DNA from: Chondrus crispus
Taxonomy: Eukaryota; Rhodophyta; Florideophyceae; Gigartinales; Gigartinaceae
Reading direction: 5' to 3'
Length of the DNA stretch: 64,000 bases
NCBI RefSeq assembly: GCF_000350225.1
Contig: NW_005179072.1
Coordinates: forward strand, 126,999-190,998
Below are positions 49,449 to 59,600 of this stretch, piece by piece. Every line of letters starts with the position of its first letter. The stretch's first letter is position 1. The notes under the pieces are model-generated. The model saw nothing but the letters and a program-made list of their open reading frames with translations. It searched no databases and was not told the DNA's origin. Made by a program: the position numbers and the translations under genes.

Positions 49449-50138
49449 ATGGCGGCGCGTCTACGCGCCTTGTGGCAGCACCCCGCGGGGCTCAAGACCG
49501 GTAAGTTTCCGTAACCGCACCGGGCCGAATTGTAATGTGAGGGAGACTCGGGGTTTTGGGGAAGGCTCATGGCTCACGCTCTTGTCGTCTTTTTGTTGCG
49601 CCCGTGCATTTGCGTCCTCCACAGTCTTTTTTTGGGCCCCGACCATGAAATGGGGGCTTGTGTTGGCCAGTTTATCGGATATGAGCAGGCCAGTTGAAGA
49701 TGTTTCTATCCCGCAATGTAGTGGTATGTCGCCTTCTGGTGTGATTGCATTCTGTGCGAGTGTTCCATGACCTTTACATTTCTGACTCTTGTGTATGAAA
49801 TTTCTGTCACTGACTTCACCGCTTGTACAAACGATTAGCTCTGGCACTAACGGGCATGGTCTGGAGTACGTCATGACACCGCTTTTTGCCCATTTGCAAC
49901 CAAAAGCCACGGTTTCTTCGGTCTTCCCGGTCAACTAACAAGCACGCCACGACATTCTTTCCACCTCTCGATTTCTTTTACAGCAAGATGGAGCTTTGTC
50001 ATCATCCCGCTCAACTACAACCTCGCCGCCGCAAACGTCTTCGTTGCTTTGACTAATATTTACCAGCTATCAAGGGTAGCCCAACAGTCCTTTTCAAAGC
50101 CGACGGAGAACGCCGCCACATTAGCCATCGAAGAGTAG
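49449..50138 (+). CDS. Mitochondrial pyruvate carrier, MPC2-like
   Basis: Model: exons 49449-49500, 49625-49723, 49839-49865 and 49984-50138; introns 124, 115 and 118 bp, GT-AG; 110 residues. No exon alone looks like a gene, but the joined product is clearly MPC family. It has LRALWQHPAGLKT, then VFFWAPTMKWGLVLASLSDM (the HFWAP...KWG box), RPVEDVSIPQ, ALALTGMVW, and RWSFVIIPLNYNLAAANVFV (the R-x-S-x-V-I-I-P-x-N-Y-x-L box). It ends with ALTNIYQLSR. MPC proteins form a heterodimer that imports pyruvate across the inner mitochondrial membrane. Exon 3 is only 27 nt. The short N-terminus and the I-I-P-x-N-Y spelling suggest MPC2 rather than MPC1, but that needs alignment. Confidence 0.88.
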
Positions 50139-50486
50139 CCCACCCTTGATCGAATGTAAAACGGCGTTCCAAAACCCTCGGGCCGGCCGTCGTGCTCGTC
50201 ACATCGCCCTAGATCGCCCTCTCTTCCGCGTCCTGTAGTAGAATCGCGCAAATTGCCGTAGCGTTGCGACAGCCGACTGACCATGTTCACCCCCGCTGTC
50301 AACCAAACCACACCCACCCACCCCTTGACTAAGGTGCACGCCAAACGCAATTATCCCATGCCCGCCTTTCCCGCTTTCCTTTGTATGTACTTCGCACACA
50401 AGCATCCCCACTTCGAACACATGCAAATAAATAGTCGCCCACCCACCCCCACCCCCCCGCGCGCACAAACCAGGTCCACGCCGCCG
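50139..50486. other. Intergenic between MPC2-like gene and microprotein gene
   Basis: Shared 3' region of two convergent genes; no other feature is seen. Confidence 0.35.
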
Positions 50487-50697
50487 TTATTCCTGCCGCG
50501 CAAACACTTTTTTATTCTTCACAATCTGCCCACGCGCCCGCAAAACATAGTCAGTCACTGGCCCACTTCCCTCTCAAATTCATGCCACGCAAACGCCGCG
50601 ATCCACCTACCATAAACGTCAGCGGGACCAAGATCCCGACGACGACGACGACGGCGCCCAGCGCGAACGAGCCGCCCGTCGGCGCCGTGTACACCAT
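50487..50697 (-). CDS. 41-residue single-TM microprotein
   Basis: Model on minus: exons 50697-50611 and 50525-50487, an 85-bp intron with GTAGGT donor and GGGCAG acceptor; 41 residues. The N-terminus is MVYTAPTGGS, followed by a strongly hydrophobic span (about 11-31, ALGAVVVVVGILVPLTFM) and a basic tail ending KNKKVFARQE. Unspliced, the first exon would run to 48 residues with a different tail. The layout matches small single-span subunits of membrane complexes (for example respiratory, photosynthetic, translocase or OST subunits). I do not recognise which. Confidence 0.45.
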
Positions 50698-52012
50698 GGT
50701 CCGTGTTCGGTCTCACGACCACGCGGGAAAACGGAACAGGGCTTGCTGCGAAGCCCGCGTTCAGCGACTTGGCGGTGTCGTGGTCTGGGAAACAAGGGCG
50801 CGGTAGGAATTGGTCAGCAGGGACGGAGCGCTTGAACGGGGCGGTAGGGGGTTTTGGTCGCTGATATGATTGGAGGCACATGAGCAGTTAGCAAAACTTT
50901 ATTGCGTTTTAATTTTCGACTGTCATCGCTGGATAATGGTTTCCAATAATCGCCTGTCTCAAATCTGTGAGAACTTTCGTAAGCAACATGTCCAGCTCAA
51001 GCTTTTTACGAGCCCATCTTTGAGGCGATTTCAAATCTGTCGTGAGAGAATCGCTGTCGTCTGGTCCGCAACATCAAATGCATAAATGTTCTAAACCGGC
51101 AACTGGACACGGCACAAGGTCGTTCCTATGCTCTTTTCAAGCTATGACGATGTACTTGCATGGCCTTTATTGTCCCTAATTAAAAAATTCCTTGCACCAG
51201 ACATGAACACGGAATGTGTTGCTTTATAAAAATTAAATAATCTGGGGCACATAAGAGAACCGGCAACGATCTCTAATCTTACGGAAGCTCAAATATACCC
51301 GGGTAGAATGCACGGCAGTTCCTTGCACCGTAAAACAGCATCGGCCAAAGTGTTCAATTGTACCCCAGTCCATTTGTGGCTCTAGTGTGCTGCAATCCGC
51401 GTCTGACTATCGGCCTCTGTAAATAACCACCATCACCACCCGGTTGTGATGGACCAACTTCGAAAAGCGATTCATAGTGGGAGGGTTCTTGAATTGAACT
51501 CCTCTCGATTAGTTGTTCGAGCCTCTGCTCGTCCGTACCATTTTATACACGAGTCTCGCGAATTCAGCAGCATATTATCTTACAGCGTTGGAGTGCACTT
51601 CCTCGGAATAAAAACACTTGTCGATGGAGTCGTGAGTGTCCACAACTCCATCTTTGTCCATGGACTCCACGCAAGAGAAACTGGACATCCAGAGCAAGGG
51701 GTCTAAATCTACTGTACGAGCAAACAGAAATATTTTGGCGCGAAAAACTACTTCTTGAACGAATTGCATCAAAACAGGTCATATCTTCTTTTCCTGAGCC
51801 TGCCTTCTGAACGCTCCTTTGCTCCACGCCCAACCTCAACCGCCGTGCGCCTCTCAACGAACACAGTCTTCGGCCGCGTTCGCGTAAGAAAAAGGAGAAG
51901 GAAGGCAGAATCTCGAACCAAACACTGACATTCGTCACCAGCAACTGCGCACCCGTCCTGTCCAAGTCTACACTTCGAAAATCATATCCGCGTTCCGTAG
52001 CGGCATCGCAAC
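50698..52012. other. Intergenic, about 1.3 kb
   Basis: No gene seen. The last 200 bp presumably carry the PSF2 promoter. Confidence 0.4.
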
Positions 52013-52924
52013 ATGGATTCGTCCGCGGCGACGGAGGCTACTGAAGCAGAGCTCGCGTTTCAGCGAGCAGAATTCCTCGCCGAAGATGAGTTGATAGAGA
52101 TAAATCCGATGGTCAAATCTGATGTTATCACGTTAATGCGCGGCGAGTTTGGGCCGTTTGAGCCATCAATCACGACCACGGTGTGTTTCACCCTAAACCT
52201 ATCTACTGCTACTGGGATTTCGGTTATTCCGATGCAAAAGGGGCAAAGAACTAACCCTTTATCTGGACATTTGTTCTGCTGACAGGTGCCTTTGTGGCTA
52301 GCGCTTGCATTGAGGAAAGTGCACAGGTGCAAAATTCTGCCGCCGCGATGGCTCACAGTGCGAGAACTAGACAGGTACATCTCGCATGAACGTGAAAACG
52401 AAGCCGAACTACAAGCAATTCCGTTCTATTTCTCAGAGGTAAGTTAGATATGCTTTATTCTGTCTTTTCATCTACAATTCCCATTTGTCCAACGGTCAGC
52501 AAGCTCACCAAACCCTAACATATGTACCACCACAAACTTGCGCTTCGATTCGTCGACCTCTTTACAGATTGCCTCACTGCTGTTACATCACGCATCTGAC
52601 GACCTCGTCAACCCCGGTATGTTGCGGCGTTGCGTCGAAGATCTATCCAACATTCGAGATAGCAAAATGCGCAAATGGATGCAGGAGAACGTTCGTGACC
52701 GAGTGAACGCCATCAAGGTGAATAACCTGACCTTGCACGAAATCAGCGTACATCGCCCAATCTTGACTAGGGTTCTCGGCAACCTATACACTATTCACGT
52801 GGCCCCAGATACGCGTGGCTTATCATCGACCGATAGCACCAACCCTTCCTCTGATACAACAGGGGCATCAGACACCCGTCCTGCCCAAGGTCGACAGCTT
52901 CGACGGGTAATCCGAAAAACCTAA
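52013..52924 (+). CDS. PSF2: GINS complex subunit PSF2
   Basis: Model: exons 52013-52180, 52286-52438 and 52568-52924; introns 105 and 129 bp, phase 0; 225 residues. Family motifs cross the junctions: EFLAEDELIEINP, RGEFGPFEPSITTT/VPLWLALALRK (GPF-P...VPLWLA box), CKILPPRWLTVREL, and the helix LLLHHASDDLV. NLTLHEISVHRP matches the DNLTLMEIN box of PSF2. GINS joins MCM and CDC45 in the replicative helicase. The low-complexity Ser/Thr tail after about residue 190 is typical. The first donor is GTGTGT, weaker than the others. Confidence 0.92.
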
Positions 52925-53170
52925 GCAACCTTTCCGTAGTGTGCTCGACAGATACGTGTTCTGACAGGACAAGTGCGAACGTATGCTGAAACGTGCAGCA
53001 CACCCACACTGACCCTGGGCATGACTAACATGCAGTTCTCGAGTTTGATGTCCCTTATGAGTTTAACTTAACAACCCGATTCTCACAAACGCAGGCGACA
53101 CGTAAAGCTTGGTTGCTGAGTGAATAGTATGTTGCGTGTGACTCTCAGTTAACATAGATGGATGGTAAGC

Positions 53171-53983
53171 TCAGCAGTATTTCGGTGGCGGTGCCGCCTC
53201 CGGGATTTTGCCAAAGCCGAATTGTTGGGCCGAAAACTGTGACATTTGGGCCGGATTCGCAACTGGTGCAGAGTTGGTTATCGGGGCTTGCACTTGTGGT
53301 GGTGGGGCAAAGCCGGCTCCCTGTCCAAAGGGGTTTCCGACCTGCGGCGGAGCACCGAATGGGGCGGGTTGTGATGGTTGACCAAAGGGAAGCGCCTGGT
53401 CCTGGGCGGCGTGGCCATTCGTTGCGCCCATTCCAAAGGCGTGGGGCGGGGCGGGCGGGGCGCCGAAGGCCGAGGGCTGATTCTGGTGTGGGGCGCCGGC
53501 CGCAAACGGATCGCCAATGGGCGCAGACGCGGAGCCCATGCCGGCGGCGTGCATGGCGCCTTCTTTCGCGGCGGTTATTTTGGCCTGGTGCTCGGAAACC
53601 AGTTGGTTTTCGCTGCGGTTGACGTCCGGTGACATGCCGCGCGGGGCCATTTGGTAGGCTTGCAGGCGCAGCTCCTCGGGCGAGACGTCGCCGACGACGA
53701 GGTTGCCTGTCTCGGGGTTGTCTGTGTTGGCAAGGGCCGTGAGGGGCCATTCGGGGGTGTCGTCGGATAGTCGGTGGCCGGCGGAGCGATGATCGGGCTT
53801 CGAGGAGCTAAACGGGTCGGCGTCGGTGTCGTAGTGACGGGGGCCGGCGGGGTTTCCAAAATGTCCTCCAGTGGTGTGATTGGCGCTGCCGCCGCGAGAG
53901 CCGCCTGGGGGATCGACGTGCTCGAACTTGCAGTTATTGCCATACTTGCAACGGCCGGATTGATAGAACCTGCACAATGTCAT
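53171..53983 (-). CDS. CCCH zinc-finger FG-repeat protein, NUP42-like
   Basis: Single exon, 270 residues. It starts directly with a CCCH finger (residues 4-22, CRFYQSGRCKYGNNCKFEH). A hydrophilic linker follows, with a conserved-looking helix (EEWPLTAL-type, here EWPLTALANT, and SPEELRLQAYQM). The tail is Pro- and Phe-Gly-rich: FG occurs in SAFGAP, HAFGMG, LPFGQP, APFGAP, NPFGQG and FGFGK. An N-terminal CCCH finger plus FG repeats is the plan of NUP42/NUPL2 (yeast Rip1-type) at the cytoplasmic face of the nuclear pore, acting in mRNA export. The last residues PPPKYC are unusual. Confidence 0.75.
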   Translation of the reverse strand: MTLCRFYQSGRCKYGNNCKFEHVDPPGGSRGGSANHTTGGHFGNPAGPRHYDTDADPFSSSKPDHRSAGHRLSDDTPEWPLTALANTDNPETGNLVVGDVSPEELRLQAYQMAPRGMSPDVNRSENQLVSEHQAKITAAKEGAMHAAGMGSASAPIGDPFAAGAPHQNQPSAFGAPPAPPHAFGMGATNGHAAQDQALPFGQPSQPAPFGAPPQVGNPFGQGAGFAPPPQVQAPITNSAPVANPAQMSQFSAQQFGFGKIPEAAPPPKYC

Positions 53984-54488
53984 AGTTGGTGGAGTGTTGT
54001 CGGATGTGCAGGAATTGGGAGAGGGGCAGAGGAGGGAGGTGTGTGTGATTTGAAAGCGATGTGATAGAGTTGTGCCTGTTGGCGACGGGGTTGCAGTGCA
54101 GCGGTTTGAAACGGGAGCGAGAGGGGGGGCACATGCGTCTGTTGAGAAATTGGTGCTGACGACACGTCCTTGATTGCGGGATACGCTGCAGCCACCAAGC
54201 GATGAGGTGCTAGCTCCTACCCAAGGGCAGCACTAGGACAATGCGATGCAAGTTTTCGAGAAAAATCGCAGACTTTCTGGAAACATCTGAAACTCACCAA
54301 TGAATGCACCCAAAAATGTACAAATTCGCCCAACCAAATCGCCAAATGTAGACGTAATCACAAAAAAAAAAAATTTCCCTACCCGTGTGCACATATGACA
54401 CGAGGCAGAGACTTACAGCACGTTATCCAGAGTACTGTAAGGGGTACGGTAAGGGGTACAGTTCCGTCTGTTCGCTTTACATATGTGG
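53984..54488. other. Intergenic upstream of the NUP42-like gene
   Basis: No gene seen. It includes an A-run at 54361-54374 and two GGTACGGTAAGGGGTAC-type repeats near 54435-54460. Confidence 0.4.
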
Positions 54489-54584
54489 CCGAGTTGGTCC
54501 AGAGTCTGGACTCCAGACTTAGACGCAAGACCGAACTAGTCCAGACTTGGTGCAAGGCCGAGTTAGTCCAGACTTGGTGCAAGG
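54489..54584. repeat. 27-bp tandem repeat
   Basis: Units at 54531-54557 and 54558-54584 share TAGTCCAGACTTGGTGCAAGG with a change in the first bases. A degenerate relative starts at 54489 (CCGAGTTGGTCCAGA). Confidence 0.8.
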
Positions 54585-54717
54585 CAAGGCCAGCTTGGTG
54601 CTACATAAACTGCAGGCCAACTTCACTTGACTTGTGTCACATATCACGGGCAATGACACGTGTATACCGAGGTACAATAACCCCTCTAGCAGAGCCGCCC
54701 ACGAGAGCTGCTTTTCC

Positions 54718-54832
54718 AGGTATTTCCAGAAGTGACCAGAAAGGAAATGCATGTGGGACTAAAATCCATCCTTCCCCGTCCCAATTGTCTGTCTACCACG
54801 GTGGCGAGGGTATCTTTCTCCTTCCTGCACAA
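54718..54832. mobile_element. Diverged fragment of the CTAGTGTCTA MITE family
   Basis: CCAGAAAGGAAATGCATG... and TACCACGGTGGCGAGGGTATCTTTCTCCTTCC align with the end of copy 3 (CCAGAAAGAACATGCA..., TACGGTAGCGGGGGTATCTTTTTC). Termini are lost. Confidence 0.5.
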
Positions 54833-55932
54833 GTCTAGAAGAAATAACTTTAAATATGGCGAGCCATTGCCCCATACGATACACGTGGACAGTACCAGAT
54901 TCCAAAGATCAAAGCGAGTAGTGACTTGGGTCATTCGCTTTCGATACCCCCTGGAGAGTCCAAATGGCCAAGTAGGCAACAGCAGTATGAATTCACCCCC
55001 AATCCTAAAAGAACAAACGCGTCCATCGCTCAACGTCAATTTCGAAATAGCTCACCATATCCCAACAGACGTGTCCTATCGAAATGGATTAACTTTATTT
55101 AGAGGCAGGCCGGTGTCCTAGCAGTGATGTACCAGCCTTACATCCTACTTTAAACGGCAAGGGCCTCCAAAAAGTATGTTAAAAAGTTGTGCACGAAACT
55201 TCTCATTTGTCCTATCACTGTCATCAGAGGTAAAGCAAACGCTGAGGCAAGTTCAATGTCCAAGTTACAATTACCTCTTTGCTGCGGTAAGCATCGCTTT
55301 TCAAGCCAGAATTTATGAGACAGGACTCAAATAGGGCGACCTTGACGAGCTCGGCACAGGGCCGCTGTTATAAGGCGACCGATCCTGTGGGCTCCCCAGT
55401 AGGTGCTCTCATTTAGCGCACACTTGAACATCTTGCGCACCTGGACGTGTCTTCAAGTGTGCGATACACCCGCACATGTGCTTGATGCAGCCTCCGAAAC
55501 AAAGTATCCAACAACTCTGTTACTGTTGCCTGCCTTAACGGCAAATAGTCATGCAAATGAGAGCAAATTCCTCAATCATCTAAGGAACCACATTGCCTTG
55601 CAAAAAATCCACTCTGCGCCCACCCGCGGATACTGCGCATGCAGCAATGCAAACCTTTTGCCGTCCTTGCAAGCCTTTGCTGTCTTTGCAAGCCTGTAGA
55701 AAAAGCCAGAAAGGCATGGACGTGCGCCTGCTTCAGCACTCCAAACATTCCGCCTTCCGCTCATCACAGCACATCATCATCATCAACTAACTTTCGACAT
55801 CGCAATCGCCAATCGTGCACGCCCCAAACTTTCTCGTCCTGTATGCTACCGTTGGTACTGTGCTTCCGTCCTTCTTGTGACACTTAAACCGCAACGCAAA
55901 CCCATCTATTACACTACACCTTCCTATCAATA
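54833..55932. other. Intergenic, no gene seen
   Basis: TAGGGCGACC and AAGGCGACC near 55330 and 55373 recall the GGGCGAC heptamers at 14.4-15.4 kb. Short imperfect repeats of GCAAGCCTTTGCTGTC occur near 55665-55695. Confidence 0.35.
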
Positions 55933-56655
55933 ATGCCTACTGTACCTTCTTCTCGACAAATACTGTACAATGCTGTTACCGGACAAAACCTTCACTTCTT
56001 CTGTACATGTCACTTGACAAGACTTGCCTCGAGTTCTATGGAAACCAGGCACCAAGTTCGGTATGCCACTGTATACTGCACCCCACTGTTTTCTTTTCCC
56101 TTCCTCAACCTAGTCCTCTCGTACTTTTGCTCACTCGCACAAGAGAATTCCATGCTCACACACCTTGAGACAGTGACAAAGCAAAGACACTGCCTAATTG
56201 TTTTCCAAACCTCCCGAGCAAACTGCAACCGCCTCTGTCTGCGGGTGCACTTGCGCAATCCATCCGCCTTGTGGTCGACGTGGAAGGTGTCTCAGACTCA
56301 TTCCTCGTCCTGCTTGCGCTTGTCACATGTGTTTTTCCACTGCTATTCATTCCTACCAGAGTACTGTATTGAGCGTGGGAGGATGGAAACCCTCCAAGAG
56401 ATGCGTGAGGGATGGCTCGGACTTTCGACGCCTACCCTCGCCGCCCTGGTCCAGCGAACGATATTTCTTGCCTCATACAAATACCGTACATTGACAAAAA
56501 TGTTAACTTGGCACCAAAACTACTACACCGCGTGCTTGCGACCTACCCATACAGTGCTGCCACGGTGCGGGCAGCATTGTATTGGTGCAATCTATGTATT
56601 TGATGCTGACATGCCGAATATTTCAACATTTATCCGCTCTTGGTCTAGCCCGTGA
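55933..56655 (+). CDS. Hypothetical 240-residue frame, doubtful
   Basis: An ATG-initiated frame of 240 residues is open in otherwise gene-poor sequence. It is rich in Ser, Thr, Cys and Leu, with no recognised domain, no clear signal and uneven hydrophobicity (SFPFLNLVLSYFCSL near residue 55). Its length is somewhat above chance expectation, but composition looks like translated C-rich non-coding DNA. Neither neighbours nor introns support it. Confidence 0.15.
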   Translation: MPTVPSSRQILYNAVTGQNLHFFCTCHLTRLASSSMETRHQVRYATVYCTPLFSFPFLNLVLSYFCSLAQENSMLTHLETVTKQRHCLIVFQTSRANCNRLCLRVHLRNPSALWSTWKVSQTHSSSCLRLSHVFFHCYSFLPEYCIERGRMETLQEMREGWLGLSTPTLAALVQRTIFLASYKYRTLTKMLTWHQNYYTACLRPTHTVLPRCGQHCIGAIYVFDADMPNISTFIRSWSSP

Positions 56656-59600
56656 AATAAACATTCGGACACTCCTTAAATAGGCGGTACATCCGTCTTG
56701 CAGATGGGATTTTATTCGTTTCGCATGAGAAATGAGGACAGAAATGGAGAGCAGGTCAGAGCCCAATTCATACACTACCGCACATCAACATAATATGTTG
56801 AATCAATATTACTGATTCTTCGCCAATATTTGTAGTCGTCGAGACCAAAGATTATCCACTTATCAACGGAAGAGTGGTCAGGCCATTCGCACCCTAAAGT
56901 GTTTTCCCTAACTTGGACTTTTCGCTTGCATCAAAAGTATCACCGTGACGAGTCCTCCAGCTGAAAGTCCTCGCAGTCAGCCTCTCGGTGTGGACCCTCG
57001 AGTCTGATACAGGGGATACGAAAGGAGGAAGTGTCTGAGAGTGGTACTACCCCGTAACGCGTTCTCTTTGTATACACTTCGTCGCGAGGCTATCTCATTC
57101 CACCAGTCGGGGACCCGTTTCGAACAGCAGAGATAAACTTAGAATATTTTTCTGCTTTCAGGGAAAGGATCAGAGGAATATCTGATGATTGAAGCACCTT
57201 CTCAGGCAGAGCAATTGTAATTTTTGCGATTGATGAACCTCCTACAAGTTGGTGAGGGGAGCCCAAACATTTCCGGTACTACCTACTGTACAGTAGCGTA
57301 GACATTGCGCAATTCCAGAGCTATTTGAAGAGGACTGTCTTTTTCTAACGCAATTCCAAACTTCTTCAAAGTTCTGACGTCGTTGGTTGGGCAAATCGGT
57401 TTTCGACGATTGTGTTTGTTAGTGATGGATTATTGTATTGAATATGCCCCCTCCGATGTGATGTAAGTGCTATGAGGATAGTTATACTCACTGTATGACG
57501 GAAGTACGACTGTAATCGACATGTAAAGTCTTCAATCGTAAACTTCAAAGTATTGCAAAGAATTCTTGTTTTGGGTTTGTCGTGGCGGTTTGCTGGAGCA
57601 TACTCAACCTAACGGTTTGTCATGCAATTCGCAACAGATGCAGCTCTACTCTAAAAATATCTGGTCATATTTTCATTTGTGCAACGGGCCATTCCATCGA
57701 TAATCATCTCGCAAAGTTGTTTCTCGAACCCTTGAAGTGTATTCCATTCACAGGGGATCGTGGACAGGGGTGAATCGAGATTGTGCAGTTTTTTTTCGTT
57801 CATGCGACATCCACCTCGACATTGCCCGATTTGGAAGAGAAGACCACCGAAGTAAAACTATGTTTGACAGAGCAAGCTTGTGAGGAATTCTAGCATCAAG
57901 TTCTGAAGGTTTCCGGTCTGTTCTCAAAACAGCCGGAGGGCTCTTTTCTGTATGTAGCCTGCCAGCTGCATCAGGGACATGTTTCCAGGGAGACCCCGCC
58001 GGAGACGCATTGCGACTGAATCGTTTGGATTTCTCTATGGAAGCACAGGTTATTCTGGCACAAACGACGCAATTCGTGTTGCGCAACTTCACAACTATTC
58101 CTTAAGAAATATCTGACCCCCTCTTTCCACATTTGCGAGCGTGGAAACTCTATGGTGACGGGAGAGGAATAACGTATCCAAGAATTGGCCCATCCAATAC
58201 AAAGAGCAGATAATATACATTGCTTAAGTAATTTCAAAAAAAATCTTAACTCAAGAGATGGAGCAAGCACACGCCACGGGCAGATTTGGGTATGTCCATC
58301 AAGCTGTTTGCAACATCCGTGATTCGCCTTATCTGTCTTGTTCTAGATGTCTCACGTATGGTGTCGTGCCCGGTTCAGTTGCTCCAACAAACGCGGACAT
58401 AAACTGTTGAAAATCTGAATTGATATCAAGTCATCAAACGGCTTCACGACAAGACGAACAACTCAGTGCTGTGGACGTGTTCCCTGACATTAGAAATGGG
58501 CTTGCGTGAAAGCACGAAAATATTTCGTTTCAGCATGACGTGAATCCCATCCTCCCATCACTTGTTCTTTTGCACACATCTTTCTTCGTACTTACATTAG
58601 GGGGTGGTGCTACTGATCTGACCGGTTGAGAGACAAGTTTGAAGTCATATCTATTTGGACTATGCGAAAAGTATATTGGTAAAGGAGATTATGGACAAGC
58701 TTTTCCTGGCAACTAATGCTGAGACCGTTGGTGTGTGTAGCACCGAGGAAAAAGGATAAGTTGCATGCCAACCAACGGCTGTCATACAAATATCATGTTT
58801 TCCTCTTCTTAGCGATAAGCTAACGAACCATTCACCAAGGACAACGAAACGTTCTGCGTTTGCTTTGATATCAGGTGATTACAAAGTATGTTCATTTTCC
58901 GTGGTGTGAATCTGGCTACTTGGTCTCGTCTTTACGTCTTTAGTTCTATATACTGTATACAAGAGCAATGTCATCAATGTGGGAAGTCTGACTCTCGCTT
59001 GGCATAGGCGCGGGTTATAAACACAAGAACTAATATGTGCTTGCGTAACCGTCCACTTGATCAGCTTTACAGGCTGCGCAGTCTGCGCCATGGTGTTTGG
59101 AGGTGCAGAGAGTACCTTCACGCCGTGGCAGTCAACTACGCTCTGCCTGGTTCGTGAAGAATACCATATCGGTATCTACAAATACGCGTTGTGATTATGT
59201 TTGCATTGATCTGGAGGAACAGCAGGCTGTTTAAAAACGAGGGCACGGGGGTGTCCTGCTTTCCCAGTTTATCGATGCATTGCTTCTGCACGCGACTAAG
59301 CATCATTTGACGCATCTTCAAAGAACAAGGAGGGTTTCTCGAAAACGCGATAGAGCAGAGGGCATGTCCAGGAATTTTCGCGAAAGGAAGGACCACAGAC
59401 TCGGGGATTTGATGGGCTATGCAGCGACTTTCTGGGTCGTTCACATAAATTTATGTCCACCTAGCCAAGGCTTGGGTTGAAGCAGCAATGAGGGGCAGGT
59501 ACGCACGTGTATTCTTGTCGAAACAATTCACGTGCGAACGATGTAGCGACGCTGTCTGACAACAGGGTATGAAACTGCAGCATCATCGCTAGAAGAACAA

